A stretch of 64,000 bases of DNA, taken from assembly GCF_014196125.1 (NCBI RefSeq), contig NZ_JACIDA010000001.1:1728062-1792061 (forward strand). Reading direction: 5' to 3'. The translations under genes and the position numbers were made by a program. Numbering within the stretch: position 1 is the first letter of the stretch; each line of letters begins with the position of its first letter. The DNA is from Brevundimonas mediterranea. GTDB lineage: Bacteria; Pseudomonadota; Alphaproteobacteria; Caulobacterales; Caulobacteraceae. Of the stretch, positions 45,110 through 52,696 are shown piece by piece. Under the pieces are notes generated by a model. The model was not told the origin of the DNA. It made no database searches and worked only from the letters and a program-made list of their open reading frames with translations.

Positions 45110-46774
45110 ATGTCCACCCTGCCCCTGACCGAAGACACCACCAAAAGCTCCAGAACCCTGGCCGCCGAGGCGGCCCGCCGCCGGACCTTCGCCATCATCG
45201 CCCACCCGGATGCGGGCAAGACGACCCTGACCGAGCATATCCTGCTGGCCGGCGGCGCCATTCGCGCGGCCGGGGCCGTGCGGGCGCGGGGCGAGAACCG
45301 GCGGACCCGGTCCGACTGGATGAAGATCGAGAAGGAGCGCGGGATTTCGGTCAGCGCCTCGGTCATGACGTTCGAGCACGACGGCAAGATGTTCAACCTG
45401 CTCGATACGCCGGGGCACGAGGACTTCTCCGAAGACACCTATCGCACCCTGACCGCCGCCGACTGCGCCATCATGGTGCTGGACGCCGCCAAGGGGATCG
45501 AGCCGCAGACGCTGAAACTGTTCGAGGTCTGCCGCCTGCGCGACATCCCGATCATCACCTTCATCAACAAGCTGGACCGCGAGGCCCAGGACCCGATGAC
45601 CCTGCTGGACGACATCGCATCGCGGCTGCAACTCGACCCGGCCCCCATCTGGTGGCCGGCCGAGAGCGGCAATCGCCTGCGCGGCATGGTCGAGGTCGGG
45701 ACCGGCCGGTTCCAGCCCTATACGCGCAAGATCGCCGGTTCAGCCGAGGATCCCGACCACCCCGCCGCCCTGCCGCTGGACCAGGCGGCCCAGTATTTCG
45801 AGGCGGGCGAGCAGGACAATCTGGCCGAGGCGGTCGAACTGGTCGAGGGCGGCTATCCGGCCTTTGACCGTCAGGCCTTCCTGGAGGGCCATATGACGCC
45901 GGTCCTGTGGGGTTCGGCCCTGCGCCACTTCGGCATCGACGAACTGCTGAAGGCCATCGGCGACTGGGCTCCGGCGCCCAAGACGATGAAGGCCAAGAAG
46001 GAATCCCCGCCCGAGACCCGCAATGCTCCGCCTCCCGTCGAGACGGTCGTCGAGCCCGGCGCCGACGAGGTCACCGGCTTCGTCTTCAAGGTCCAGGCCA
46101 ATATGGACCCCAACCACCGCGATCGGATCGCCATGTTCCGCATGGCCTCGGGCGCTTTCAAGCGCGGCATGAAGCTGAAGGTGCAGAACACGGGCAAGTC
46201 CCTGTCGGTCAATGCGCCGATCATGTTCTTCGCCAGCGACCGCGAACTGGCCGACGACGCCTTCGCCGGCGACGTGATCGGCATTCCGAACCACGGCGTG
46301 TTGCGCGTCGGCGACAGCCTGTCGGAGAGCGGCGTGGTGCGCTTCGCCGGCCTGCCCAACTTCGCACCGGAAATTCTGCAACGCGTGCGGGTCAAGGATC
46401 CGCTGAAGGCCAAACACCTGAAGAAGGCGCTGGACGGTCTGGCCGAAGAGGGCGTGACCCAGCTGTTCCGGCCCGAGATCGGCTCGGACTTCATCGTCGG
46501 CGCCGTAGGCCAGCTGCAGTTCGAGGTCATGGCCGACCGTCTGGGCGAGGAATACGGCCTGGACGTCATCTTCGAGCCCAGCCCCTACGCCGAAGCCCGC
46601 TGGGTCAACGGCTCGGATGCAGATATAGAGGACTTCTCGGGCAAATACCGACCCCAGATGGCCCGCGACATCGACCAGGCCCCGGTCTTCCTGGCCAAGT
46701 CCAGCTGGGAGACCGGCTATGTCGGCGAACGCTTCTCCAAGATCGCCTTCACCAAGACCAGGGAGCGGGGTTAG
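45110..46774 (+). CDS. prfC: Peptide chain release factor 3
   Basis: A translational GTPase that removes RF1 and RF2 from the ribosome. The protein has 554 residues. G1 is AHPDAGKTT at 31-39, the switch is EKERGISVS, G3 is DTPGHEDF and G4 is NKLDRE. Domains II and III follow as in EF-G without domains IV and V. The stop TAG overlaps the senC stop on the other strand by three bases. Confidence 0.95.
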   Translation: MSTLPLTEDTTKSSRTLAAEAARRRTFAIIAHPDAGKTTLTEHILLAGGAIRAAGAVRARGENRRTRSDWMKIEKERGISVSASVMTFEHDGKMFNLLDTPGHEDFSEDTYRTLTAADCAIMVLDAAKGIEPQTLKLFEVCRLRDIPIITFINKLDREAQDPMTLLDDIASRLQLDPAPIWWPAESGNRLRGMVEVGTGRFQPYTRKIAGSAEDPDHPAALPLDQAAQYFEAGEQDNLAEAVELVEGGYPAFDRQAFLEGHMTPVLWGSALRHFGIDELLKAIGDWAPAPKTMKAKKESPPETRNAPPPVETVVEPGADEVTGFVFKVQANMDPNHRDRIAMFRMASGAFKRGMKLKVQNTGKSLSVNAPIMFFASDRELADDAFAGDVIGIPNHGVLRVGDSLSESGVVRFAGLPNFAPEILQRVRVKDPLKAKHLKKALDGLAEEGVTQLFRPEIGSDFIVGAVGQLQFEVMADRLGEEYGLDVIFEPSPYAEARWVNGSDADIEDFSGKYRPQMARDIDQAPVFLAKSSWETGYVGERFSKIAFTKTRERG

Positions 46775-47388
46775 CCTCGCGCCATCGCGTCCTCGATGAT
46801 CGTCGTCGACTTGTCCGGCCCCAGGCCATAGGCGACGGCGGTGCGGAACTTGCCGTCCGGGCCCATCAGATAGACCGTCAGCGAGTGGTTCATCGTATAG
46901 CCGTCGCCCTCGCCGACCTTCTCGTAATAGGCGCGATAGGCCTTGGCCGCCTGGGCGACCTGTTCCGGCGTGCCCGTCAGGCCGATGGTCCCCTTGGGGA
47001 AGCCGTCTGAGGACAGATAGTCCTTCAGTTGCTGGGGCGTGTCGCGTTCGGGGTCGATGCTGACAAAGACGATCTGGAGGTCGTCCGCCTTGTCGCCCAG
47101 CCGCTGCTGCACCGCGGCCATTTCGGCCAACGTGGTGGGGCAGAACTCGGGGCAATAGGTGAAGCCGAAGAAGACTAGGCTCCATTTGCCGTTCAGCATC
47201 GTCTGATCGACGGGCGCCCCGTCCTGGTTCACCAGTTGGAAGTCGCCGCCGACCAGCGGCTGGCCGGTGGAGGAGACGTCGGCCGTCGCAGGGCTACGGC
47301 CGGACACCACCACCACGGTGACGATGGCCAGGGCGGCGGCGATGGCGATACAGGCGCCTGCAAACAGCAGGATGGAACGACGCGGCAT
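46771..47388 (-). CDS. SCO1/SenC-family protein
   Basis: A 205-residue membrane-anchored protein with a thioredoxin fold. TM helix LLFAGACIAIAAALAIVTVVVV is followed by the copper-binding CPEFC (Cys79, Cys83) and His168 in TMNHSLTVY. Sco proteins insert copper into CuA of cytochrome oxidase and, in Rhodobacter, the family member SenC/PrrC is encoded beside regBA. Here it is divergent from regB, matching that arrangement. ATG 47388 gives a clean signal-anchor; longer frames upstream overlap regB. Confidence 0.93.
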   Translation of the reverse strand: MPRRSILLFAGACIAIAAALAIVTVVVVSGRSPATADVSSTGQPLVGGDFQLVNQDGAPVDQTMLNGKWSLVFFGFTYCPEFCPTTLAEMAAVQQRLGDKADDLQIVFVSIDPERDTPQQLKDYLSSDGFPKGTIGLTGTPEQVAQAAKAYRAYYEKVGEGDGYTMNHSLTVYLMGPDGKFRTAVAYGLGPDKSTTIIEDAMARG

Positions 47389-47432
47389 GACGACCTCTGA
47401 CGAAAAACTCAGACCCGGTCTATAGAAGGCCC

Positions 47433-48938
47433 GTGACATCGACAGAAGACCGCATCGCGCCGCATGGGCCCCCGGCCCCTTCAGAGGGGAGTCTGTCCGG
47501 CGCTTCCTTGACCGACGCCGGCCTGTCCGGAGCGGGTTGGCGCGAGGCGCCGCGGCGGGGACGCGGCTTTTCTCTGCGGACCCTGATTGTCCTGCGCTGG
47601 CTGACGATTCTGGGCCAGAGCGTGGCCATATTGACGGCGTCGCAGGGCCTGCACTTCCCACTGCCTTTGTGGCCCTGCCTGATCGTCATCGCCGTCAGCG
47701 CGGCGGTCAATGTCGGGGCCATGGCGCGGGTGAGACGGCTGGAGGCCAGCCTGCCGGACGGGCGAACCACGGCCGTCCATCTGGGGTTCGACATCTTCCA
47801 GCTGGGCCTGCTGCTGGGCCTGACCGGCGGGCTGGAGAACCCCTTCTGCCTGCTGCTGGTGGCGCCGGTGACGATCGCCGCGGCGGCCCTGCCGGCCCGC
47901 CAGGCCCTGTTGCTGGGCCTGCTGGCCCTGATCGCGGTCGGGGTGCTGTTCTTCTGGTCCGAGCCCCTGCCCTGGCGCGCCCACGAGAATTTCCACCTGC
48001 CCCTGCTCTATCGGCTCGGCATGGCCATGGCCCTGGTGACCGGGGTGGTGTTCACCGCCGGCTACGCCTGGCGGGTGGCGGCCGACGCCGAGAAGCTGGA
48101 ACTGGCCCTGGCCACGACCCAGGACGTGCTGCAGCGCGAGCAGAGGCTGGCGGCCCTGGGCGGGCTGGCGGCGGCGGCGGCGCACGAACTGGGCACGCCG
48201 CTGGCGACCATCCAGGTCGTGGCCAAGGAGCTTCAGCGCGCCTCGGCCCCCGACAGCGACGCGGCCGAGGACGCCGCCCTGATCCTGCAACAGGCCGAGC
48301 GGTGCCGGGGCATACTGACCCAGTTGTCGCAACAGCCCGAGGGCGACGACGCCCTGTACGCCGACGTCGCCCTGAAGGCCCTGCTGGAAGAGGTGGTGGA
48401 GCCGCACCGGGGCTTCGATCTGAACTTCGAGGTTCTGGTCAAGACCCCGCCCGGCCAGCCCGCGCCGCGCGTGCGCCGGATGCCCGAGGTGGTCCACGGC
48501 CTGTCGACCCTGGTCGAGAACGCCGCCGACTTCGCCGCCTCCACCGTGCGGGTCCAGGCCTTGGTCGACGCCGGCTGGATCGAGATCGCCATCCTGGACG
48601 ACGGCCCCGGCTTCGCCAGCGACATCCTGCCCCGGCTGGGCGAGCCCTATGTGACCAGCCGCCCCCAGGGCAAGGCGCGCCTGGCCCTGGCCGCCCAGAT
48701 CGCCGCCGCCACGTCCCGGCGGCGCAACACCGGGGCCGAGACGCCCATCGCCCCCAGCCAGGGCGGCATGGGCCTGGGCTTCTTCATCGCCCGCACCCTG
48801 CTGGAGCGGACCGGGGGGGTGGTCAGCGTCGGCCAGGGTCTGCCGCGGCTCGAAGTCCCCTCCGACGCCCGCAGCCCTGCGCGCGGCGCCCGCGTGGCGG
48901 TGCGGTGGGCGCGCCCGGCCCTGGAGGTGGCGGCGTGA
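47433..48938 (+). CDS. regB: Redox sensor histidine kinase RegB (PrrB/ActS type)
   Basis: A 501-residue kinase with six helices in the first half. The quinone-site motif GGLENPF occurs in the periplasmic loop near residue 130. The H-box is AAAAHELGTPLATIQ (His251), and the redox cysteine is Cys291 in AERCRGIL. ATPase motifs are NAAD, DDGPGF and GGMGLGFFIART. In photosynthetic bacteria it senses respiration and drives RegA. GTG 47433 is the start, with GAAGG before it. regA follows 109 bp later in the same direction. Confidence 0.94.
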   Translation: MTSTEDRIAPHGPPAPSEGSLSGASLTDAGLSGAGWREAPRRGRGFSLRTLIVLRWLTILGQSVAILTASQGLHFPLPLWPCLIVIAVSAAVNVGAMARVRRLEASLPDGRTTAVHLGFDIFQLGLLLGLTGGLENPFCLLLVAPVTIAAAALPARQALLLGLLALIAVGVLFFWSEPLPWRAHENFHLPLLYRLGMAMALVTGVVFTAGYAWRVAADAEKLELALATTQDVLQREQRLAALGGLAAAAAHELGTPLATIQVVAKELQRASAPDSDAAEDAALILQQAERCRGILTQLSQQPEGDDALYADVALKALLEEVVEPHRGFDLNFEVLVKTPPGQPAPRVRRMPEVVHGLSTLVENAADFAASTVRVQALVDAGWIEIAILDDGPGFASDILPRLGEPYVTSRPQGKARLALAAQIAAATSRRRNTGAETPIAPSQGGMGLGFFIARTLLERTGGVVSVGQGLPRLEVPSDARSPARGARVAVRWARPALEVAA

Positions 48939-49047
48939 AAGGGTCCAGTCCCGCCCAACCTGCGTATTGGGTCGAAGAGTCGCAGGGTTGAACCCTGGCC
49001 TTGACCCCGACCCGCCCCGCCCCGACTTGAACCGGCAGGAGAGACCC

Positions 49048-49605
49048 ATGCCCGAGATAGACGCCCGTATCGCCGCCCTGCCCGACAAGTCCCTGCTGCT
49101 GCTGGACGACGACCAGGCCCTGCGCACCCGAATGGGGCGGGCGCTTGAGGCCCGCGGCTTCGAGGTGACGACCGCCGAGTCCGTCGCCGAGGCCACCCGG
49201 TTGCTGCGCGACAAGGCCCCGGCCTTCGCCGTGCTGGACATGCGGCTGGAGGACGGCAACGGCCTGAAGGTCGTCGAGGCGGTGCGCGAACGGCGCGCGG
49301 ACGCCCGCATCGTCATGCTGACCGGCTATGGCGCCATCGCCACGGCCGTGGCCGCAGTCAAGGCCGGGGCCGTCGACTATCTGTCCAAGCCCGCCGACGC
49401 CGACGACGTGGTCAAGGCCCTGCTGGCCACCGCCGACGAGGCGCCCGAGCCGCCGGACAATCCGATGAGCGCCGACCGGGTGCGCTGGGAACATATCCAG
49501 CGCGTCTATGAACTGTGTGACCACAATGTCTCGGAGACTGCACGCCGTCTGGGCATGCACCGCCGCACCCTGCAACGCATCCTGGCCAAGCGCGCCCCGC
49601 GCTGA
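49048..49605 (+). CDS. regA: Global redox response regulator RegA (PrrA/ActR type)
   Basis: A 185-residue regulator. The receiver has Asp20-22 and phospho-Asp64 in AVLDMRLEDGNGL, the Lys in YLSKPAD, and a proline linker (EAPEPPDNPMSA). It ends with a Fis-type helix-turn-helix (NVSETARRLGMHRRTLQRIL) that is nearly constant in this family. It should adjust respiration and redox genes. The start is ATG 49048 with GGAGAG; upstream codons in frame are not conserved. It forms the regBA pair, with SenC divergent. Confidence 0.95.
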   Translation: MPEIDARIAALPDKSLLLLDDDQALRTRMGRALEARGFEVTTAESVAEATRLLRDKAPAFAVLDMRLEDGNGLKVVEAVRERRADARIVMLTGYGAIATAVAAVKAGAVDYLSKPADADDVVKALLATADEAPEPPDNPMSADRVRWEHIQRVYELCDHNVSETARRLGMHRRTLQRILAKRAPR

Positions 49606-49702
49606 GCCGGGCGGCCGCCCCGCCCCCGACCTGAGCTGATCCACGGGTGGCCGCAAAATTGCGTCACGCCGGACCAGCTTCTCGCTTTGGGACGGATCAG
49701 GC

Positions 49703-49933
49703 ATGGCCGCGCAACACACCGATTTCGCCCTGCATCTGGCTGAGGTCCGCCCCGGCCTGTGGAACTGGCGCGTGCTGGGCGATGACGGCGAAGCGGCCGT
49801 GACCGGCGACACGACCACGAAAGAGACCGCCTACCAACAAGGCGAACTGTTCCGCCGCTATCTGTGCCGTTTCAGCGCGGAGCGAGGCGCCTCCGGCCGT
49901 TCGGCCAGGCTCGGTCCCGCACCTCTGCGCTGA
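49703..49933 (+). CDS. Small hypothetical protein
   Basis: The product has 76 residues: MAAQHTDFALHLAEVRPGLW, a Trp-rich core (LWNWRVLGDDGEAAVTG), then KETAYQQGELFRRYL. The start has only a weak ribosome site. Its composition is protein-like up to about residue 58; the basic tail looks less so. No family is recognised. Confidence 0.5.
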   Translation: MAAQHTDFALHLAEVRPGLWNWRVLGDDGEAAVTGDTTTKETAYQQGELFRRYLCRFSAERGASGRSARLGPAPLR

Positions 49934-49956
49934 TCGTCAAGACGAGGGCGGGTGTC

Positions 49957-50031
49957 TGGAGCGGGCGATGGGAATCGAACCCACGACATTCAGCTTGGGA
50001 AGCTGACGTTCTACCTCTGAACTACGCCCGC
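49957..50031 (-). tRNA. tRNA-Gly (CCC anticodon)
   Basis: A 75-nt cloverleaf on the minus strand. The acceptor GCGGGCG pairs with CGCCCGC, the D-arm has AGTTCAGAGGTAGAAC, the anticodon loop is TTCCCAA in TCAGC/GCTGA with CCC, the T-arm has GGTTCGATTCC, and CCA is encoded at 49957-49959. Confidence 0.96.
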
Positions 50032-50116
50032 GCGACGCCTTCCTTAGACGCAGCGCTGGCGCGGCTCAAGACGGCAGGGCAAGGTTGCGGGGACTGTTGT
50101 GGCGCGGAGCGGGCGG

Positions 50117-50251
50117 ATGAGGCGGGGCAAGGACAGGCGCGGGCTGGAAGGCCTCGGCCTCGGCTTCGGCTGTCTGGCGGTCGCGATCCTGGCGGCGGGG
50201 ATCGCGGCGGCGTCCTGGGTGATCTTCGCCTGGGGCGTCAATCAGGCCTGA
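50117..50251 (+). CDS. Putative very small membrane protein
   Basis: A 44-codon frame: basic MRRGKDRRGLEGL, then one hydrophobic helix (CLAVAILAAGIAAASWVIFAW). It lies between tRNA-Gly and the TraB/GumN gene. No clear ribosome site exists, so the call rests on the helix alone. Confidence 0.4.
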   Translation: MRRGKDRRGLEGLGLGFGCLAVAILAAGIAAASWVIFAWGVNQA

Positions 50252-50270
50252 GCGCCGCCGCCCGTTACAA

Positions 50271-51242
50271 CTACTCGACGCTTTCGACGGCGACGCCGCG
50301 CGACTTCAGGATCGACTGGACGCTGTCGTCGCCGGTCAGGTGGGCGGCGCCCACAGCGATGAAGGCGGTGCCGGAGCCCTGGAGCTGGGCCTGAATCTGG
50401 TCGGCCCAGTCGGTGTTCCGGTCGACCAGCAGCACCTTGTACAGTTCCGGGGCGTCCGCCTTCATGTCCTCGACGACGATCTTGTCCAGAGCCTGGACGT
50501 CGCCCTTGGCCCAGGCCTCGACCATGGCGTCGAGCAGGACCACCGCCTGGTCGAAGTCCTTCAGCGTTTCGCGCAGGAACGCCAGCTGGACGTCATCCGG
50601 CAGGGTGGCCAGCATGCCGATCTGGTCCTCCAGGGTCTCGAAGCCGTGGATGGGCTTGCCGGCGGCCTCAGCGCGCGCCTTCAGCGCCAGTTCGACGCCC
50701 GACTGGGGATCGTAGCCTGCCTTCACGAGGGGGGCGACCGAGAGGGAGAGGGCGGCCAGCCAGGGTTTCAGCGGATCCAGCTGGGCGGCGGAAGCGCCGA
50801 TGGTCTTGGCGGCGACGTCCAGCTGGGCCAGTTCCTCGGCCGTCAGGCGGCTGGACAGGGGCGCCTGGGGCGACAGGCCGTATTGCTGGATCAGAGGCAC
50901 CATCGCGGCCTGGTCGTCGGGATTGCTGATCTCGAACCAGATATCCGAGGCGCTGTCGAAGGCGGCCTGGACGCGCGGGCTGTTCCAGCCGGTGGTCGGG
51001 CGCAGCACGTGGATGGAGCCGAACAGATACAGGGTCGAGTCCGCATCCTTGACCACCCACAGGGCCGGGCCCTGGCCCTGAATGGCGGGCGCCGCGGCGG
51101 GGGCTGGAGCCGGGGCGGCCTGGGCCAGGGCCTGGGCGGGGGCGCCGGCGATGGCGAAGACCAGGGCCAGGCCGGCGGCGACGCCGACGGCGCCCTGAGC
51201 CAGATTGGAGACGGAGGACTTCAGGCGTTTCGACAGAGTCAT
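50271..51242 (-). CDS. TraB/GumN-family protein
   Basis: A 323-residue exported protein. Signal peptide AAGLALVFAIAGAPAQALAQ is followed by the TraB/GumN domain: ALWVVKDADSTLYLFGSIHV near the start and FIAVGAAHLTGDDSV near the end, with the family's two GxxH motifs. The middle is helical. Some relatives look like metal-dependent peptidases, but the function in bacteria is unknown. ATG 51242 has GAAAC upstream. It is followed by the tiny gene and tRNA-Gly on other strands. Confidence 0.9.
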   Translation of the reverse strand: MTLSKRLKSSVSNLAQGAVGVAAGLALVFAIAGAPAQALAQAAPAPAPAAAPAIQGQGPALWVVKDADSTLYLFGSIHVLRPTTGWNSPRVQAAFDSASDIWFEISNPDDQAAMVPLIQQYGLSPQAPLSSRLTAEELAQLDVAAKTIGASAAQLDPLKPWLAALSLSVAPLVKAGYDPQSGVELALKARAEAAGKPIHGFETLEDQIGMLATLPDDVQLAFLRETLKDFDQAVVLLDAMVEAWAKGDVQALDKIVVEDMKADAPELYKVLLVDRNTDWADQIQAQLQGSGTAFIAVGAAHLTGDDSVQSILKSRGVAVESVE

Positions 51243-51286
51243 GGTTGTTTCCTTTGGTTGAAAGCGAAGTGAAGAAAGCGAGCGCC

Positions 51287-51940
51287 TCAGGCGAGACCGC
51301 GACGGGCGGACACGACGGCGGAGACGAACAGGTAAAGGGTCATCAGGACGGCGTAGACGTCCCAGGCGGTGAGGGGCGGAAGCAGGCTGAGCCGCTCGGC
51401 CGCCGCCCACAGGAAGAGCAGGCCCTGGCCCAGGAAGAAGGTCGCGGTGGCGGCCTCCAGGGTCGTGCGGCGCAGCAGTTCATCGACGCCGCGCCACATC
51501 CTGATGTTCAGCACCGTATGAAGGGCGAACAGCAGAATGATCAGGCCCATCGCCAGGCCGCCGGCCAGTCCCGCCAGAGCGAAGACCAGGGGCAGCAGCA
51601 GGATGAAGCCGGAGAAGCCAAGGACCGCCGCCTGGAAGCGGGCCTGACCGATCTCCTCGGGCGAGGCGGGCTCTTCCAGATGATACATCCGGGCCAGACG
51701 ACGCGGGTCCAGACTGATGACCATGACCGCGCCGGCGCCGATCATCAGGGCGATTCCAGTCAAGGCCGCCAGAGCGTCTGACCATCTCAGGTCCAGGCCG
51801 TCCAGGGCGTCCGGCCCGATCAGCTGGGGTAGGAGCGTTCGGCCGAAGACATAGCCGGCGGCGCCCATGACCGCGCCGAAGCCTAGGCCGACCAGCAGAC
51901 GACGCGTCAGGTGGGGATTTTTGGGGGAAGACACGGTCAT
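51287..51940 (-). CDS. Multi-pass membrane protein of XRE operon
   Basis: A 217-residue protein with six hydrophobic helices: LLVGLGFGAVMGAAGYVFG, ALTGIALMIGAGAVMVISL, AVLGFSGFILLLPLVFALA, GLAMGLIILLFALHTVLNI and two at the C-terminus. A soluble loop has RRLARMYHLEEPASPEEIGQ. No family is recognised. Its start overlaps the regulator's stop by four bases (ATGA), so expression is tied to it. Together with the 52151-52615 membrane protein it is the likely regulated cargo. Confidence 0.75.
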   Translation of the reverse strand: MTVSSPKNPHLTRRLLVGLGFGAVMGAAGYVFGRTLLPQLIGPDALDGLDLRWSDALAALTGIALMIGAGAVMVISLDPRRLARMYHLEEPASPEEIGQARFQAAVLGFSGFILLLPLVFALAGLAGGLAMGLIILLFALHTVLNIRMWRGVDELLRRTTLEAATATFFLGQGLLFLWAAAERLSLLPPLTAWDVYAVLMTLYLFVSAVVSARRGLA

Positions 51941-52140
51941 CCGTCGTTCTCCTGTTCCGAAAAAATGGATTCGATCGGTTGTTCGAAGATGCGGGCGATC
52001 TTGAAGGCCAGCGGCAGGGACGGGTCGTAGCGACCGGTCTCCAGCGCATTGACGGTCTGGCGCGAGACGCCCAGCAGTTCGGCGAGATGGGCCTGAGACC
52101 AGTCGCGCTCGGCCCGCAGCACCTTGAGGCGGTTATTCAT
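51937..52140 (-). CDS. XRE-family transcriptional regulator (short)
   Basis: A 67-residue helix-turn-helix protein that is almost entirely DNA-binding domain: LRAERDWSQAHLAELLGVSR, then QTVNALETGRYDPSLPLAFKIA. Such YozG-like regulators control small membrane operons. It lies between the two membrane genes: 10 bp after the first and overlapping the second. Two identical palindromes (52626-52642 and 52679-52695) before the operon are its likely operators. Confidence 0.9.
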   Translation of the reverse strand: MNNRLKVLRAERDWSQAHLAELLGVSRQTVNALETGRYDPSLPLAFKIARIFEQPIESIFSEQENDG

Positions 52141-52150
52141 GGTTCAGCCC

Positions 52151-52615
52151 TCAACGGCGTTTCCACCACCACCAGGCCCAGGCGACGCCGTAGCCGAGCA
52201 GCATGAGGCTGATCAGCGCCCAGGCCCCCATGGCCGCATAGGCCATCGGATCTGTACGACCGAAGAACCAATCGGGCAGGCGCCAGTCGGCGGTTTGCGG
52301 CAAGACCCCCATCATCAGGATGGGCATGGCGGCGAGCAGACCCACGGATCCACCCCAGAACCAGGCGGACTTGTGCGCTTCCCGCGCTGCTTCGTCGATC
52401 ACGCGCATCCAACGCACGCTCACCACCAGAGCGAAGACCATGCCCGCCACGCCCAAGACGGCGATGCCGACCAACTCGAAGGGCGCGATCTGCGCAGCGA
52501 GCGCCGGATCGGAGGCTTCAATATGGCCCACCCATCCGCCGGCGAGGCCGGCGACGAAGCCGAGCAAAAGCATGCCCCCGAGGTAGAACAGTACGGACTT
52601 CAAACGCGGGCTCAT
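52151..52615 (-). CDS. Membrane protein heading XRE-regulated operon
   Basis: A 154-residue protein with about four hydrophobic helices and a Trp-rich end (WAWWWWKRR). The first helix is LFYLGGMLLLGFVAGLAGGWVG. No family is recognised. GGAGGGGC precedes ATG 52615. It is the first gene of the three-gene operon. Its promoter (TTGACA/TAAAGT) lies between two palindromes. Confidence 0.75.
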   Translation of the reverse strand: MSPRLKSVLFYLGGMLLLGFVAGLAGGWVGHIEASDPALAAQIAPFELVGIAVLGVAGMVFALVVSVRWMRVIDEAAREAHKSAWFWGGSVGLLAAMPILMMGVLPQTADWRLPDWFFGRTDPMAYAAMGAWALISLMLLGYGVAWAWWWWKRR

Positions 52616-52625
52616 GTCGCCCCTC

Positions 52626-52642
52626 CTTGTCTTTATGACAAG
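52626..52642. promoter_or_regulatory. Palindromic operator O1 of XRE operon
   Basis: CTTGTC-N5-GACAAG is a perfect six-base-arm palindrome, just downstream of the predicted -10 and 10 bp before the first gene's start. It is identical in arms and spacing to O2. Confidence 0.7.
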
Positions 52643-52645
52643 GTC

Positions 52646-52673
52646 ACTTTACCTCCGTCACCCCGACTGTCAA
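52646..52673 (-). promoter_or_regulatory. Predicted promoter of XRE operon
   Basis: On the minus strand, TTGACA (52673-52668) and TAAAGT (52651-52646) are separated by 16 bp. The -35 is a perfect consensus hexamer. It lies between the two palindromes, so binding of both would cover it from both ends. Confidence 0.6.
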
Positions 52674-52678
52674 GCACC

Positions 52679-52695
52679 CTTGTCAAAGAGACAAG
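52679..52695. promoter_or_regulatory. Palindromic operator O2 of XRE operon
   Basis: CTTGTC-N5-GACAAG, same arms and spacing as O1, 53 bp away. It sits just upstream of the -35. It overlaps the last codon and the start of the region after the rmuC stop (52697). A half site TTGTC follows at 52701. Confidence 0.7.
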
Positions 52696-52696
52696 C

